38,595 nucleotides of DNA, from the NCBI GenBank assembly GCA_050257395.1, contig JBLMWU010000034.1:1-38595 (forward strand). Reading direction: 5' to 3'. Source of the DNA: JAIRTY01 sp050257395. GTDB taxonomy: Bacteria > Actinomycetota > Actinomycetes > Streptosporangiales > Streptosporangiaceae. The notes under the pieces were generated by a model, which was not told where the DNA came from, did not search any database, and saw only the letters and a program-made list of their open reading frames with translations. Below are positions 29,840 to 37,387 of the stretch, one piece after another. Every line of letters starts with the position of its first letter. Within the stretch, counting starts at the first letter, position 1. A program made the translations under genes and the position numbers.

Positions 29840-30746
29840 ATTCCTGCCCTGGCGCGGCCGGGTGCCGGAACATGACGTCGGTGCCCGTGTGCTCGAATCC
29901 CAGTGATTCATACAGCCGGATGGCCGGCGTATTCGACTCGTCCACGTAGAGCATGACCTCGGCCAGGCCCTGCTCGCGCAGGTGGCGCAGGCCCGCCAGG
30001 GTCAGCGCCCGGCCCAGCCCGGTGCCGCGCTCGGCCGGGTCCACCCCGACCACGTACACCTCCCCGACCTCGCCGCTGCCCGCGCTGCCGGCCGGGTGCA
30101 CCTTGGTCCAGTGGAAGCCGGCCAGCCTGCCGCTGCGCTCGGCGAGGAAGAACCCCGCCGGGTCGAACCAGGCCTCCCGTTCCCGGTGATCCAGGTCCGC
30201 GCGGGCCCAGCCGCCCTGCTCCGGGTGGCTGGCGAAGGCCCGGGCGTTCAGGGCCAGCCACGCCTCCTCGTCCGCGCCGGGGGCGAAGGAGCGGACCGTG
30301 ACGCCTGCCGGGAAGGCAGGCTGGGGGAGCGCCTCCCGCAGCGGCCGCCGCATCTGCCACAGGGCGCGGGCCCGGGTGAACCCGGCCAGGGCCGCGAGGC
30401 GGCTGGCGGCGGGCAGGTCGCCGTGCGCCCAGATCCGGACCTCGGCCCCCTCCCCGGCCGCCAGCACCGCCCGGGCCAGCGCCAGGCCGTGGCCCCGGCG
30501 CCGGTGGGCCGGGTGGACCACCAGTTCGCCGCTGCGGCCGGCAGCCGCGTCCGGGGGCGCCAGGTGGGCGTACCCGGCCAGCTCCCCGGCCGCCTCCAGC
30601 AGCAGGTTGCGGGCTGCCGGGTCACCGCCGTAGCGCAGGTGCAGCAGCACCTGCTCGGACAGCGGGCCCACCGCGTCCGCGGCGGCGGCGGCCTCGGCCA
30701 GGCGCAGGACGCCTGCTGCCTCTGCCGCTGTCACCTCGCCCCGCAC
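29790..30746 (-). CDS. mshD: Mycothiol synthase
   Basis: This 318-aa protein has two GNAT domains, as in MshD. The N-terminal half has ELVVHPAHRRRGHGLALARA, and the C-terminal half has YVVGVDPAERGTGLGRALTL, the acetyl-CoA loop, plus YVDESNTPAIRLYESLGF. It acetylates Cys-GlcN-Ins with acetyl-CoA, the last step of mycothiol synthesis in the cytosol. It starts at a GTG 19 nt downstream of glnR on the same strand, the same order as mycobacterial Rv0818-Rv0819, so glnR-mshD is probably an operon. Confidence 0.95.
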   Translation of the reverse strand: MRGEVTAAEAAGVLRLAEAAAAADAVGPLSEQVLLHLRYGGDPAARNLLLEAAGELAGYAHLAPPDAAAGRSGELVVHPAHRRRGHGLALARAVLAAGEGAEVRIWAHGDLPAASRLAALAGFTRARALWQMRRPLREALPQPAFPAGVTVRSFAPGADEEAWLALNARAFASHPEQGGWARADLDHREREAWFDPAGFFLAERSGRLAGFHWTKVHPAGSAGSGEVGEVYVVGVDPAERGTGLGRALTLAGLRHLREQGLAEVMLYVDESNTPAIRLYESLGFEHTGTDVMFRHPAAPGQEFSSLPGHPEPRQAPQE

Positions 30747-30765
30747 CCGGAGGCGGGCATCGTCG

Positions 30766-31542
30766 TCAGCGGTCGGCTGCGGCAGGGCTGGCCTCCCTCG
30801 TCTCCGGCGCCGGGGGGTCCATGGCGCCGAGGCTGTCAGGCAGCAGGGCCTCCCTGGGCTCCTCGCCGCCCTTCAGCGGCACGAAGCGGTAGCCGACGTT
30901 GCGGACCGTCCCGATCAGCGCCTCATGCTCCGGCCCGAGCTTGGCCCGCAGGCGCCGCACGTGCACATCGACGGTGCGGGTGCCGCCGAAGTAGTCGTAT
31001 CCCCAGACCTCCTGCAGCAGGTGGGCGCGGGTGAACACCCGGCCGGGATGCTGCGCGAGGAACTTGAGCAGCTCGAATTCCTTGAAGGTCAGGTCCAGCA
31101 CCCGGCTGCGGAGCCGGGCCGTGTAGGTGGCCTCGTCGATCGCCAGGTCGCCGGAGCGGATCTCGTCCGGGGCAGAGGACACCGTGATCGCCGCCTGGCG
31201 GCCGACCGCGAGCCGGAGCCTGGCCTCCACCTCGGCCGGGCCCGCCGTGTTGAGGATCACGTCGTCCACGCCCCACTCGGCGGTGACCGCCGCCAGGCCG
31301 CCCTCGGTCACGATGGCCAGCACCGGGGACTCGGCGCCCACCGTCCGCAGGAGCCGGCACAGCGCCTTGGCCGCCGCGAGATCCCGCCGGGCATCGACCA
31401 GCACCGCATCCGCGGGCGGCGCGTCCGCCAGTGAGGAAGCCTCCGCGGGTGAGGTCCGCACGGCGTGCAGCAGCAGCCCGAGGGACGCCAGGATCTCACC
31501 TGGGGGCTCCGGGGTACCGGTCAGCAGGAGAATGTCGCTCAA
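30766..31542 (-). CDS. glnR: GlnR, OmpR-type global nitrogen regulator
   Basis: This 258-aa atypical response regulator has a receiver-like domain (about 1-115) with the GlnR signature HAVRTSPAEASSL and ADAVLVDARRDL. The winged-helix DNA-binding domain (about 130-225) has LDLTFKEFELLKFLAQH, FGGTRTVDVHVRRLRAKLG and TVRNVGYRFVP. These match mycobacterial and streptomycete GlnR closely. It controls nitrogen assimilation genes and is not thought to be phosphorylated conventionally. The TTG at 31542 has GGAGG nine bases upstream and gives the family's usual N-terminus. An ATG at 31572 would add ten residues. Confidence 0.93.
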   Translation of the reverse strand: MSDILLLTGTPEPPGEILASLGLLLHAVRTSPAEASSLADAPPADAVLVDARRDLAAAKALCRLLRTVGAESPVLAIVTEGGLAAVTAEWGVDDVILNTAGPAEVEARLRLAVGRQAAITVSSAPDEIRSGDLAIDEATYTARLRSRVLDLTFKEFELLKFLAQHPGRVFTRAHLLQEVWGYDYFGGTRTVDVHVRRLRAKLGPEHEALIGTVRNVGYRFVPLKGGEEPREALLPDSLGAMDPPAPETREASPAAADR

Positions 31543-31652
31543 CTGCTGCCACCTCCGCCCTGCGTCCGCCATGGGGAACACTACCCATGACGCCACGCAC
31601 GAGAACCCGGGGGCGGCACTGCCCCGACCTGATGTGAGTGAGAATAGCCGAT

Positions 31653-31919
31653 ATGCCGATGGTGACGGTGCGCTACTGGGCCGCAGCAAAGCAGGCGGCC
31701 GGGGTGGCCGAGGAGGAAGTCCAGGCGGAAACGCTCTCCGGGGCGCTCACCGCGGTGGTCGCGCGCCGCCAGCCGGAACCTGGCGCAGGCCTGCAGGCCG
31801 TGCTGGACCGGTCCTCGTTCCTGATTGACGGGGATCCGGCCGGCGGGCGGGCCCCGGAGACCGTGGCGCTGCCGGAAGCAGCCGTGATCGAGGTGCTGCC
31901 GCCCTTCGCGGGCGGCTGA
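31653..31919 (+). CDS. MoaD/ThiS family sulfur-carrier protein
   Basis: This 88-aa ubiquitin-fold protein has VTVRYWAAAKQAAG at the start and a C-terminal PPFAGG. It ends in the Gly-Gly that is adenylated and thiocarboxylated by an E1-like enzyme in molybdopterin or thiamin synthesis. No partner enzyme is adjacent. It might supply sulfur in cooperation with the downstream sulfurtransferase block, but this is only a positional hint. Possible starts are ATG 31653 or 31659, and no ribosome-binding site is seen. It is divergent from glnR. Confidence 0.85.
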   Translation: MPMVTVRYWAAAKQAAGVAEEEVQAETLSGALTAVVARRQPEPGAGLQAVLDRSSFLIDGDPAGGRAPETVALPEAAVIEVLPPFAGG

Positions 31920-31969
31920 CGGGCGGTGCCCCGGCGGGCCGCCGCGGGGGCGGGTAGGGTTGGTGCGCG

Positions 31970-32659
31970 ATGCGGAAGCTCGTTATCTCGCTGGGCGTCC
32001 TGGCCGTGCTGCTCGCCGCGGCGGACCGGGTCGCCGCGGCCGTCGCCGAGACCAAGATCAGTGACCGGGTGGCCGCCTCCTACCAGCTGCCTGCCAAGCC
32101 GGACGTGACCATCCAGGGTTTCCCGTTCCTCACCCAGGTGCTCACCGGTGACTACCAGGAAGTCGACGTCTCGGTCAGCCGGGTCGCCGTGGGCAGCATC
32201 GGCCTCACCCAGCTGAACGCCCGGCTGGACGGCGTGCACGCCTCCCTCGCCCAGCTGCTGCAGGGCGGCATGTCCGCGGTGACGGCCGACCGCGCCTCCG
32301 GGTCGGCGGTGATCCCGTACCCCGAGCTGGCCGCCTGGCTCCCGCACGGGGTCAGGCTCAGCCGGGCCGGGCGGGACGTCCGGCTCTCCGGCAGCGTGCA
32401 CCTCCTGGGCACGCGGATCCCGCTGTCGGGGACCGCCACCCCCAGCGTCACCGGCAACGGGATCAGGGTGGTGCCGCACGGCTTCACCGTCGGCGGCGGG
32501 ATCGGACTCCCGCCCGGCGCGGTGGCCTCCCGGCTCGGCGTGGTGATCCCGCTCACCAACCTGCCGCTGCACCTGCGGATCGCCTCCATCGCCGTCACCG
32601 GCACCGGGCTGCGGGCCGGTGCGGCCGCCCGGGACGTGCGATTCACCGGCGGCGGCTGA
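31970..32659 (+). CDS. lmeA: DUF2993 / LmeA family phospholipid-binding protein
   Basis: This is a 229-aa DUF2993 protein. An N-terminal membrane or signal segment (residues 4-25) is followed by KISDRVAASYQLPAKPDVTI and FPFLTQVLTGDYQEVDVSV, the family hallmark. A lipid-binding tubular-type beta fold then extends to the end. Mycobacterial LmeA (Rv0817c), next to glnR as here, binds phosphoinositides and supports lipomannan elongation. The exact role in this organism is unknown. TAGGGT lies nine bases before the ATG. Confidence 0.85.
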   Translation: MRKLVISLGVLAVLLAAADRVAAAVAETKISDRVAASYQLPAKPDVTIQGFPFLTQVLTGDYQEVDVSVSRVAVGSIGLTQLNARLDGVHASLAQLLQGGMSAVTADRASGSAVIPYPELAAWLPHGVRLSRAGRDVRLSGSVHLLGTRIPLSGTATPSVTGNGIRVVPHGFTVGGGIGLPPGAVASRLGVVIPLTNLPLHLRIASIAVTGTGLRAGAAARDVRFTGGG

Positions 32660-32691
32660 ACCAGCGGCCGCCCGCAGCCGTAGAAGGGGAC

Positions 32692-33237
32692 GTGGGGCGT
32701 CACAACGGGACAGGCGGCCGCGGGCCGTCCGGACCGGTATCAGATGAGGCGCTGGTGCGCGCGCTGTACGCGGAGCATGCCGGGCCGCTGCTGCGGTACG
32801 CCCTGCGGATGACCAACGGCGACCGCCAGCGGGCCGAGGACATCGTGCAGGAGACACTGCTGCGGGCGTGGATGCACCCCGAGGCGATCAGCGAGCGGCC
32901 AGCCCGGCCGTGGCTGTTCGCGGTGGCGCGTAATCTGGCCGTGGACGCCCACCGGGCCAGGCGTGCCCGCCCCCCGGAGGTGGCGGAGGGCGCCCTGGAC
33001 GTGCTTCCCGTCCCGGACGAGGCGGATCGCGTGCTCGAATCGTGGGCAGTCGCCGACGCGCTCAGCGCGCTGCGGCCCGAGCACCGGCAGGTGCTGGTCG
33101 AGACGTACTACCTCGGCCGGTCGGTGGCGGAGGCCGCGCTGGTGCTGGGGATACCGGCGGGTACCGTCAAATCGCGGACGTTCTACGCGCTCCGCGCGCT
33201 CAAGCTGGCACTCGAGGAACGGGGGCTGGCGCCATGA
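32692..33237 (+). CDS. ECF RNA polymerase sigma factor
   Basis: This 181-aa sigma-70 family ECF factor has region 2 with YAEHAGPLLRYALRMTNGD and DIVQETLLRAWMHP, and RPWLFAVARNLAVDAHR. Region 4 has LSALRPEHRQVLVETYYLGR and AALVLGIPAGTVKSRTFYAL. It starts at GTG 32692 with AAGGGG upstream. The stop overlaps the anti-sigma gene start (ATGA). Its regulon is unknown; an envelope or redox stress response would be usual for this arrangement. Confidence 0.93.
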   Translation: MGRHNGTGGRGPSGPVSDEALVRALYAEHAGPLLRYALRMTNGDRQRAEDIVQETLLRAWMHPEAISERPARPWLFAVARNLAVDAHRARRARPPEVAEGALDVLPVPDEADRVLESWAVADALSALRPEHRQVLVETYYLGRSVAEAALVLGIPAGTVKSRTFYALRALKLALEERGLAP

Positions 33238-33932
33238 CACACAGGGAGGACTGCCGCCAGATCCGGCAGTCACTCGGGGTCTACGTGCTGGGGGCCATCG
33301 AGCCCGCCGAGCGTGCCCAGGTGGATGCCCACCTGGCCGGCTGCCCGGACTGCCGGGAGGAGCTCGCCGACCTGGCGGGCCTGCCCGCGCTGCTGCACCG
33401 GGTCCCGGTGGCCGAGGCCCGGCTGCTGGCCGACGACGGCCAGCGGCTGCAGGCCCCGCCCCCCGATGAGCTGCTGCATTCGCTGCTGGACCGGGTCGCC
33501 GGGGTGCGGCGGGCACGCCGCTGGCGCACCCTGGTGGCCGCGGCCGCCGTGGCGGTGCTGGCGCTCGGGGCGGGCGCTGGCGGGGCGGCCGCGCTCAGCG
33601 GCGGCTCGCCGCCGGCGCCGGTGGCACAGGGCTCGGGGGAGACCATCTCGGGCACGTCCGCGTCCTCCGGCGTTCACCTCACCGTGAGGTACCGCGGCGT
33701 GGCCTGGGGCACCACCATGGAGGCCCAGGTGACCGGGATAGCACCGGGCACGGTCTGCCAGCTCCGGGTCACCAGCCGGTCCGGGCACAGCTCGATCGTG
33801 GGCAGCTGGCAGGTCAGCTACGGTGACCAGGGCGCCTGGTATCCGGTCTCCACGGCGCTGGACGCCTCGCAGATACGCAGCTTCCAGCTCACCAGCAACG
33901 GGAAAACCCTGGTCAGCATGCCGGACCAGTGA
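33234..33932 (+). CDS. Membrane zinc-finger anti-sigma factor
   Basis: This 232-aa protein has an N-terminal zinc-binding anti-sigma domain (residues 1-60) with HLAGCPDC (H-x3-C-x2-C) and an earlier Cys7. A membrane helix follows at about 100-120 (TLVAAAAVAVLALGAGAGGAAAL). The external domain is beta-rich, with VHLTVRYRGVAWGTTMEAQVTG-like strands. It should hold the upstream sigma factor at the membrane until a signal is received. It is translationally coupled to it through an ATGA overlap. Confidence 0.9.
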   Translation: MTHREDCRQIRQSLGVYVLGAIEPAERAQVDAHLAGCPDCREELADLAGLPALLHRVPVAEARLLADDGQRLQAPPPDELLHSLLDRVAGVRRARRWRTLVAAAAVAVLALGAGAGGAAALSGGSPPAPVAQGSGETISGTSASSGVHLTVRYRGVAWGTTMEAQVTGIAPGTVCQLRVTSRSGHSSIVGSWQVSYGDQGAWYPVSTALDASQIRSFQLTSNGKTLVSMPDQ

Positions 33933-34005
33933 CCGCGGCCAGGCCGGCGGAAACCCTACCGGCGCCCTCGGGAATGCGGCGCTGGCCGGTGTGTTTTAGT
34001 AAGGC

Positions 34006-34479
34006 GTGGTCATAGGCGAGATCGTCGCCGCGGCCGCGCTGGCCGGCGCGACCGTGGCAGGCGCCGGCTGGCGCTGGCGGAACGGGCGGATGCGGACGCC
34101 GCGCGCCGCCCGGCGTGCGGATGCCGCCGGGGCGGAACTGGCAGCCGCCGGGCAGGCCGGGCCGCGGGTGACCGCGGCGGAGCTGGGCGTGCCGCTTGGT
34201 GAGCAGGCGACCCTGCTGCAGTTCTCGTCTTCGTTCTGCGCGCCCTGCCGGGCCACCCGGGCGCTGCTCGCCGAGGTGGCGGACGGCGCGGCGGGGGTGG
34301 CCCACGTCGAGCTGAACGTCGATGACCGCCTCGACCTGGTGCGGCGGCTGGACGTGCGCCGGACCCCCACCGTGTTCGTGCTCGGCCCGGACGGCCGGAT
34401 CGCCCGGCAGGGCAGCGGCCAGCCGCGGCGCGCGGACGTCATCGAAGCGGTGGCGCTGGCCCAGGGCGCGGGCGGCTGA
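34006..34479 (+). CDS. Thioredoxin-family protein, membrane-anchored (ThiX-like)
   Basis: This 157-aa protein has an N-terminal hydrophobic segment (residues 2-22) and a thioredoxin domain. The active site CAPC (78-81) lies in FSSSFCAPCRATRALL, the conserved cis-Pro is in RRTPTVFVLG, and HVELNVDDRLDLV is also present. In mycobacteria the corresponding Rv0816c is called ThiX and lies between lmeA and cysA2, as here. The role is thiol-disulfide exchange, partner unknown. The start is a GTG at 34006 and there is no clear ribosome-binding site. Confidence 0.87.
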   Translation: MVIGEIVAAAALAGATVAGAGWRWRNGRMRTPRAARRADAAGAELAAAGQAGPRVTAAELGVPLGEQATLLQFSSSFCAPCRATRALLAEVADGAAGVAHVELNVDDRLDLVRRLDVRRTPTVFVLGPDGRIARQGSGQPRRADVIEAVALAQGAGG

Positions 34480-34591
34480 GGCGCCGGTGCGCTCTCCCGC
34501 TGCCCGCCTGCGGTGCCCCGGCCTCCGCCCGCCGCTGCCGCGTATACGGCAAATGCCCGGTATCCAGCAATACCTACCGGCTAAGTGGGGA

Positions 34592-34620
34592 GTGACAGCG
34601 GCCCGCCCCGCGCATAGCAT
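34592..34620 (+). promoter_or_regulatory. Strong promoter giving a leaderless sORF
   Basis: GTGACA, a 17-bp spacer and TAGCAT form the best promoter in the window. The GTG of the leader peptide lies seven bases after the -10, so transcription should begin at or beside it. Confidence 0.65.
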
Positions 34621-34627
34621 CAGTGGC

Positions 34628-34792
34628 GTGTCATCCCCCGACCTCCCGGAGCCAGCGTGGCCACACCTGGGCCAGCCGCGGCCGGGAGGTGCCCTGCGGC
34701 CGTTTCTGACGAGGCGGCGCGCGGTGGATTACTGCCGGGTGGCGACCGCGCTGTGTCTGCGCGCGCCGCGCCGCCAGCGCCAGCTCGCCTGA
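34628..34792 (+). CDS. Leaderless Cys-containing leader peptide of the sulfur operon
   Basis: This 54-aa small ORF has a C-terminal part, RRRAVDYCRVATALCLR, that matches the pattern of actinobacterial 'putative leader peptides' (RR-x-[IV]-D-x-x-RV-x-x-ALC). Such peptides precede sulfur and cysteine genes. It starts with a GTG at the predicted transcription start and ends 199 nt before DUF4395. In mycobacteria, leaderless Cys-rich uORFs attenuate sulfur operons according to cysteinyl-tRNA supply. Here there are two Cys codons (TGC and TGT) rather than a long run. Confidence 0.65.
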   Translation: MSSPDLPEPAWPHLGQPRPGGALRPFLTRRRAVDYCRVATALCLRAPRRQRQLA

Positions 34793-34822
34793 CGGGCGGT
34801 CGTGCCGAGCGGTCCCGGATGG

Positions 34823-34851
34823 CCGGGCCGCGCGGCGGGAACCCGGCCCGG
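34823..34851 (+). terminator. Candidate attenuator hairpin upstream of DUF4395
   Basis: CCGGGCCG and CGGCCCGG, eight-base perfect arms with a 13-nt loop, lie 30 nt after the leader-peptide stop and about 140 nt before the operon. An overlapping GGCCGGG/CCCGGCC pairing is an alternative fold. It could be the RNA switch read by the translating ribosome. Confidence 0.4.
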
Positions 34852-34991
34852 AGAGCTGCGCCCGGCTGGCCGCAGGCAGCGGCAGCGGGCCTGATGGCGC
34901 GGCGCGACCAGGGCCGTCTGCAGAGTCCGGGCAGGCCGGAGCCTGCGAGACGCCCCCCGACCCTTCCCGTCCCGCAAGGGGGTAGCAGCTC

Positions 34992-35447
34992 ATGAAAGTC
35001 GATCCCAGGGGACAGCGCTTCAGCGCGGCGCTGACCACCATCGTGCTGGCGGTGGTGCTCATCACCAACAGCGTGTGGCTGCTCGCCGCCCAGGCGGTCG
35101 TCTTCGGCCTCGGGGCGGTGCTCGGCCTGAAGTACTCGCCCTACGGGGTGGCGTACCGCTGGCTCGTCCGGCCGCGGCTGGGGCCGCCCCGGGAGATGGA
35201 GGCCGCCGACGGCCCGCGGTTCGCGCAGGGCGTCGGCCTGGTCGTCAGTCTCATCGGCGTGGCCGGGTACGCGGCCGGCGTCACCGCGCTCGGCATGGCC
35301 GGCGCCGCGGCCGCCCTGGTGGCCGCTTTCCTCAACGCAGCCTTCGGCCTGTGCCTGGGCTGCGAGATGTATGTGCTGATCCGACGTGCCTGGCCGCGCC
35401 GCCAGCAGGCGGCACAGGCCGAGCCCGATAAGGAGGTTCCCGCATGA
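34992..35447 (+). CDS. DUF4395 membrane protein
   Basis: This 151-aa DUF4395 protein has about four hydrophobic segments (residues 12-30, 32-46, 80-100, 100-115) and FGLCLGCEMYVLI, with a CLGC motif typical of the family. DUF4395 genes regularly accompany actinobacterial sulfurtransferases and thioredoxins. A role in sulfur compound transport or membrane redox is suspected but unproven. The ATG has AGGGGG about nine bases ahead. Its stop overlaps the sulfurtransferase start (ATGA). Confidence 0.87.
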   Translation: MKVDPRGQRFSAALTTIVLAVVLITNSVWLLAAQAVVFGLGAVLGLKYSPYGVAYRWLVRPRLGPPREMEAADGPRFAQGVGLVVSLIGVAGYAAGVTALGMAGAAAALVAAFLNAAFGLCLGCEMYVLIRRAWPRRQQAAQAEPDKEVPA

Positions 35448-36283
35448 GCCGCTCCGACGTCCTGGTGGACGCCGACTGGGTGGAGGCGCACCTGGATGAC
35501 CCGGGCGTGGCCATCGTCGAGGTAGACGAGGACACCAGTGCCTACGACAAGGGGCACATCCGCAACGCCATCAGAATCGACTGGAGGTCCGATCTCCAGG
35601 ACCCGGTCCGCCGCGACTTCGTGGACCGGACCGGATTCGAGGCCCTGCTGTCCGGGCGGGGCATTTCCAACGACCACACCGTGGTCCTGTACGGCGGCAA
35701 CAACAACTGGTTCGCCGCCTACGCGTACTGGTACTTCCGCCTGTACGGCCACCGCGACGTCCGGCTGCTGGACGGCGGCCGCAAGAAGTGGGAGCTGGAC
35801 TCGCGGGAGATGGTGACCGACGTCCCGGCCCGGCCGGCCACCAGCTACCAGGCCGCCGAGCAGGACGCGTCGATCCGGGCGCTGCGCGACGAGGTGGTCG
35901 CCGCCATCGGCAAGCGCAACCTGGTGGACGTGCGCTCCCCGGACGAGTTCACCGGCAAGCTGCTCGCGCCCGCCCACCTGCCGCAGGAGCAGGCCCAGCG
36001 GGCCGGGCACATCCCGACGGCCAAGAACGTGCCCTGGTCCAAGGCGGCGAACGACGACGGCACCTTCAAGGACGACGAGGACCTGCGCGCCCTGTACGGC
36101 GAGGCAGGGCTCGACTTCGGCAAGGACACCATCGCCTACTGCCGGATCGGTGAGCGCTCCGCGCACACCTGGTTCGTCCTGCACGAGCTGCTCGGCCAGG
36201 CCAACGTGAAGAACTACGACGGCTCGTGGACCGAGTACGGCTCGCTGGTGGGCGTGCCGATCGAGCTCGGGGAGGCCCGGTGA
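35444..36283 (+). CDS. cysA2: Thiosulfate/3-mercaptopyruvate sulfurtransferase (CysA2/SseA type)
   Basis: This 279-aa two-domain rhodanese has an inactive N-terminal domain (1-130) and a C-terminal domain with persulfide Cys233 in the loop AYCRIGERSAHTW. The CRIGERS loop is the form seen in mycobacterial CysA2/CysA3 thiosulfate sulfurtransferases. It moves sulfane sulfur from thiosulfate or mercaptopyruvate to acceptors. The GGAGG before its ATG lies inside the DUF4395 gene, and it overlaps both neighbours by four bases, so the three genes are coupled. Confidence 0.93.
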   Translation: MSRSDVLVDADWVEAHLDDPGVAIVEVDEDTSAYDKGHIRNAIRIDWRSDLQDPVRRDFVDRTGFEALLSGRGISNDHTVVLYGGNNNWFAAYAYWYFRLYGHRDVRLLDGGRKKWELDSREMVTDVPARPATSYQAAEQDASIRALRDEVVAAIGKRNLVDVRSPDEFTGKLLAPAHLPQEQAQRAGHIPTAKNVPWSKAANDDGTFKDDEDLRALYGEAGLDFGKDTIAYCRIGERSAHTWFVLHELLGQANVKNYDGSWTEYGSLVGVPIELGEAR

Positions 36284-36588
36284 GCACGGCGCCGCAGGGC
36301 TGCGGGGCCCCGGCCGGGGGCGCCGCCGCCGGCAGCGCGGCGGGCCAGGCCGTGATCGAGGGCCGGGTGACCCAGGCGGGCGCGCCGGTGCAGACCGGGT
36401 ACGCCCGGCTGCTGAACTCCGGCGGCGACTTCGTCGCCGAGGTGCCGCTCGGTGAGGACGGTGGGTTCCGCTTCTTCGCCGCGCCGGGCAGCTGGACGGT
36501 GCGGGTGCTGGCCCCCCGCGGGGCCGGCGGCGACCAGCCGGTCACCGCTGACTACGGGCACGTCACCAGGGTCGAGGTGGCCGTCTAG
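36280..36588 (+). CDS. sseC: DUF1416 protein (SseC-like)
   Basis: This 102-aa DUF1416 protein has a Cys8-containing N-terminus (MSTAPQGCGAPAGG) and a small transthyretin/prealbumin-like beta domain. Visible motifs are VIEGRVTQAGAPVQTGYARL, GEDGGFRFFAAPG and WTVRVLAPRG. In mycobacteria sseC follows cysA2/cysA3 directly and is presumed to aid the sulfurtransferase. Its mechanism is unknown. The GTG at 36280 overlaps the preceding stop (GTGA), which fixes the start. Confidence 0.88.
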   Translation: MSTAPQGCGAPAGGAAAGSAAGQAVIEGRVTQAGAPVQTGYARLLNSGGDFVAEVPLGEDGGFRFFAAPGSWTVRVLAPRGAGGDQPVTADYGHVTRVEVAV

Positions 36589-36597
36589 GCAGGCGGG

Positions 36598-36656
36598 GAG
36601 GGCCTTCCGGGGCCGGTGCGGGTCAGCCGGCCCGCACCGGGCTCCGGGAGGCCCTC
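36598..36656. terminator. Nested bidirectional terminator
   Basis: Outer 13-base arms (GAGGGCCTTCCGG against CCGGGAGGCCCTC, one mismatch) enclose inner perfect ten-base arms (CCGGTGCGGG and CCCGCACCGG). It lies between the convergent DUF1416 and phoU genes. Confidence 0.8.
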
Positions 36657-36695
36657 GTGCCGTCTGGGCGGGGATGCCCGGGCAGACGGGGTCAG

Positions 36696-37337
36696 CTACT
36701 GATGGTGGGAGCCGGCCAGGTAGATCACCCTGCGGGCGATGTTGACGGCGTGGTCGCCGAGACGCTCGTAAAAGCGCGCCACCAGCGTCATCTCCATCGT
36801 CACCGGCAGCGCCATCCGGCCGGAGGCGAGCTCGGCCGTCAGGGTGGAGTGAAGCTCGTCCATTTCCTCGTCGCGCTGCTTGAGCACCGCCGCGACCGTC
36901 TGGTCGCGCTGGTACCAGGAGTCCGTCGCCTGGCGCCACATGTCGGAGGCGAGCCTGCCCATGCGCTCGATGAGGCCCCGGCTGCGGGGCGAGAGGTCCT
37001 GGCTGAGGATGTGGTTGGCGCGGCGGGCGATGTGCTCGACGAGGTCGTGGGACCGCTCAAGCTCCGGGACGACGCGCAGCACGGACAGCAGGAAGCGCAG
37101 ATCTGAGGCGACCGGCGCCTGCAGCGCGATCTCCCGGTTGACCAGTTCCTCGATCTCCCGGTAGAGGGCGTCAATGGCGATCTCGCGCTGGGCCAGCACC
37201 TTGACGACCTCGTTGTCACCGCTCAGCAGCGCGTCGGTCGCCTTGGCGAGGTCCTCGGAGACCATCGCGAAAAGCTCGATGACCTTGGCTTCGATGGCAT
37301 CCAGCTCACGCTGGAACTCCTGGCGCTGCTCCGACAC
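36696..37337 (-). CDS. phoU: PhoU, phosphate signalling regulator
   Basis: This 213-aa protein is built of two PhoU three-helix bundles. The metal-binding motif of the first repeat is in VNREIALQAPVASDLRFLLS and ELERSHDLVEHIARRA, and of the second in ERLGDHAVNIARRVIYL. PhoU links the Pst transporter to the PhoR sensor and restrains phosphate uptake. The GTG at 37337 follows a -10 at leaderless spacing. pstB lies upstream on the same strand, separated by a regulator relic. Confidence 0.94.
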   Translation of the reverse strand: MSEQRQEFQRELDAIEAKVIELFAMVSEDLAKATDALLSGDNEVVKVLAQREIAIDALYREIEELVNREIALQAPVASDLRFLLSVLRVVPELERSHDLVEHIARRANHILSQDLSPRSRGLIERMGRLASDMWRQATDSWYQRDQTVAAVLKQRDEEMDELHSTLTAELASGRMALPVTMEMTLVARFYERLGDHAVNIARRVIYLAGSHHQ

Positions 37338-37343
37338 AGCCGC

Positions 37344-37372
37344 AGCCTACTGACCGCCGGCAGCGTTCTCCA
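37344..37372 (-). promoter_or_regulatory. phoU promoter, leaderless
   Basis: Reading leftward: TGGAGA, a 17-bp spacer, TAGGCT, then six bases to the GTG. No ribosome-binding site is present. The PhoP-box-like repeats begin 16 bp upstream of the -35. Confidence 0.45.
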
Positions 37373-37387
37373 GCCTGTACGCCGGCT

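Noticed and set aside
31543..31652. GlnR self-binding site in the glnR-moaD spacer
   Set aside because: I looked for the GTNAC-N6-GNAAC pattern and found no acceptable match.
34657..34995. 112-codon frame in the sulfur-operon leader
   Set aside because: It has Pro/Arg/Gly-rich composition, no family match and poor initiation context. The leader peptide in another frame has a recognisable motif and promoter.
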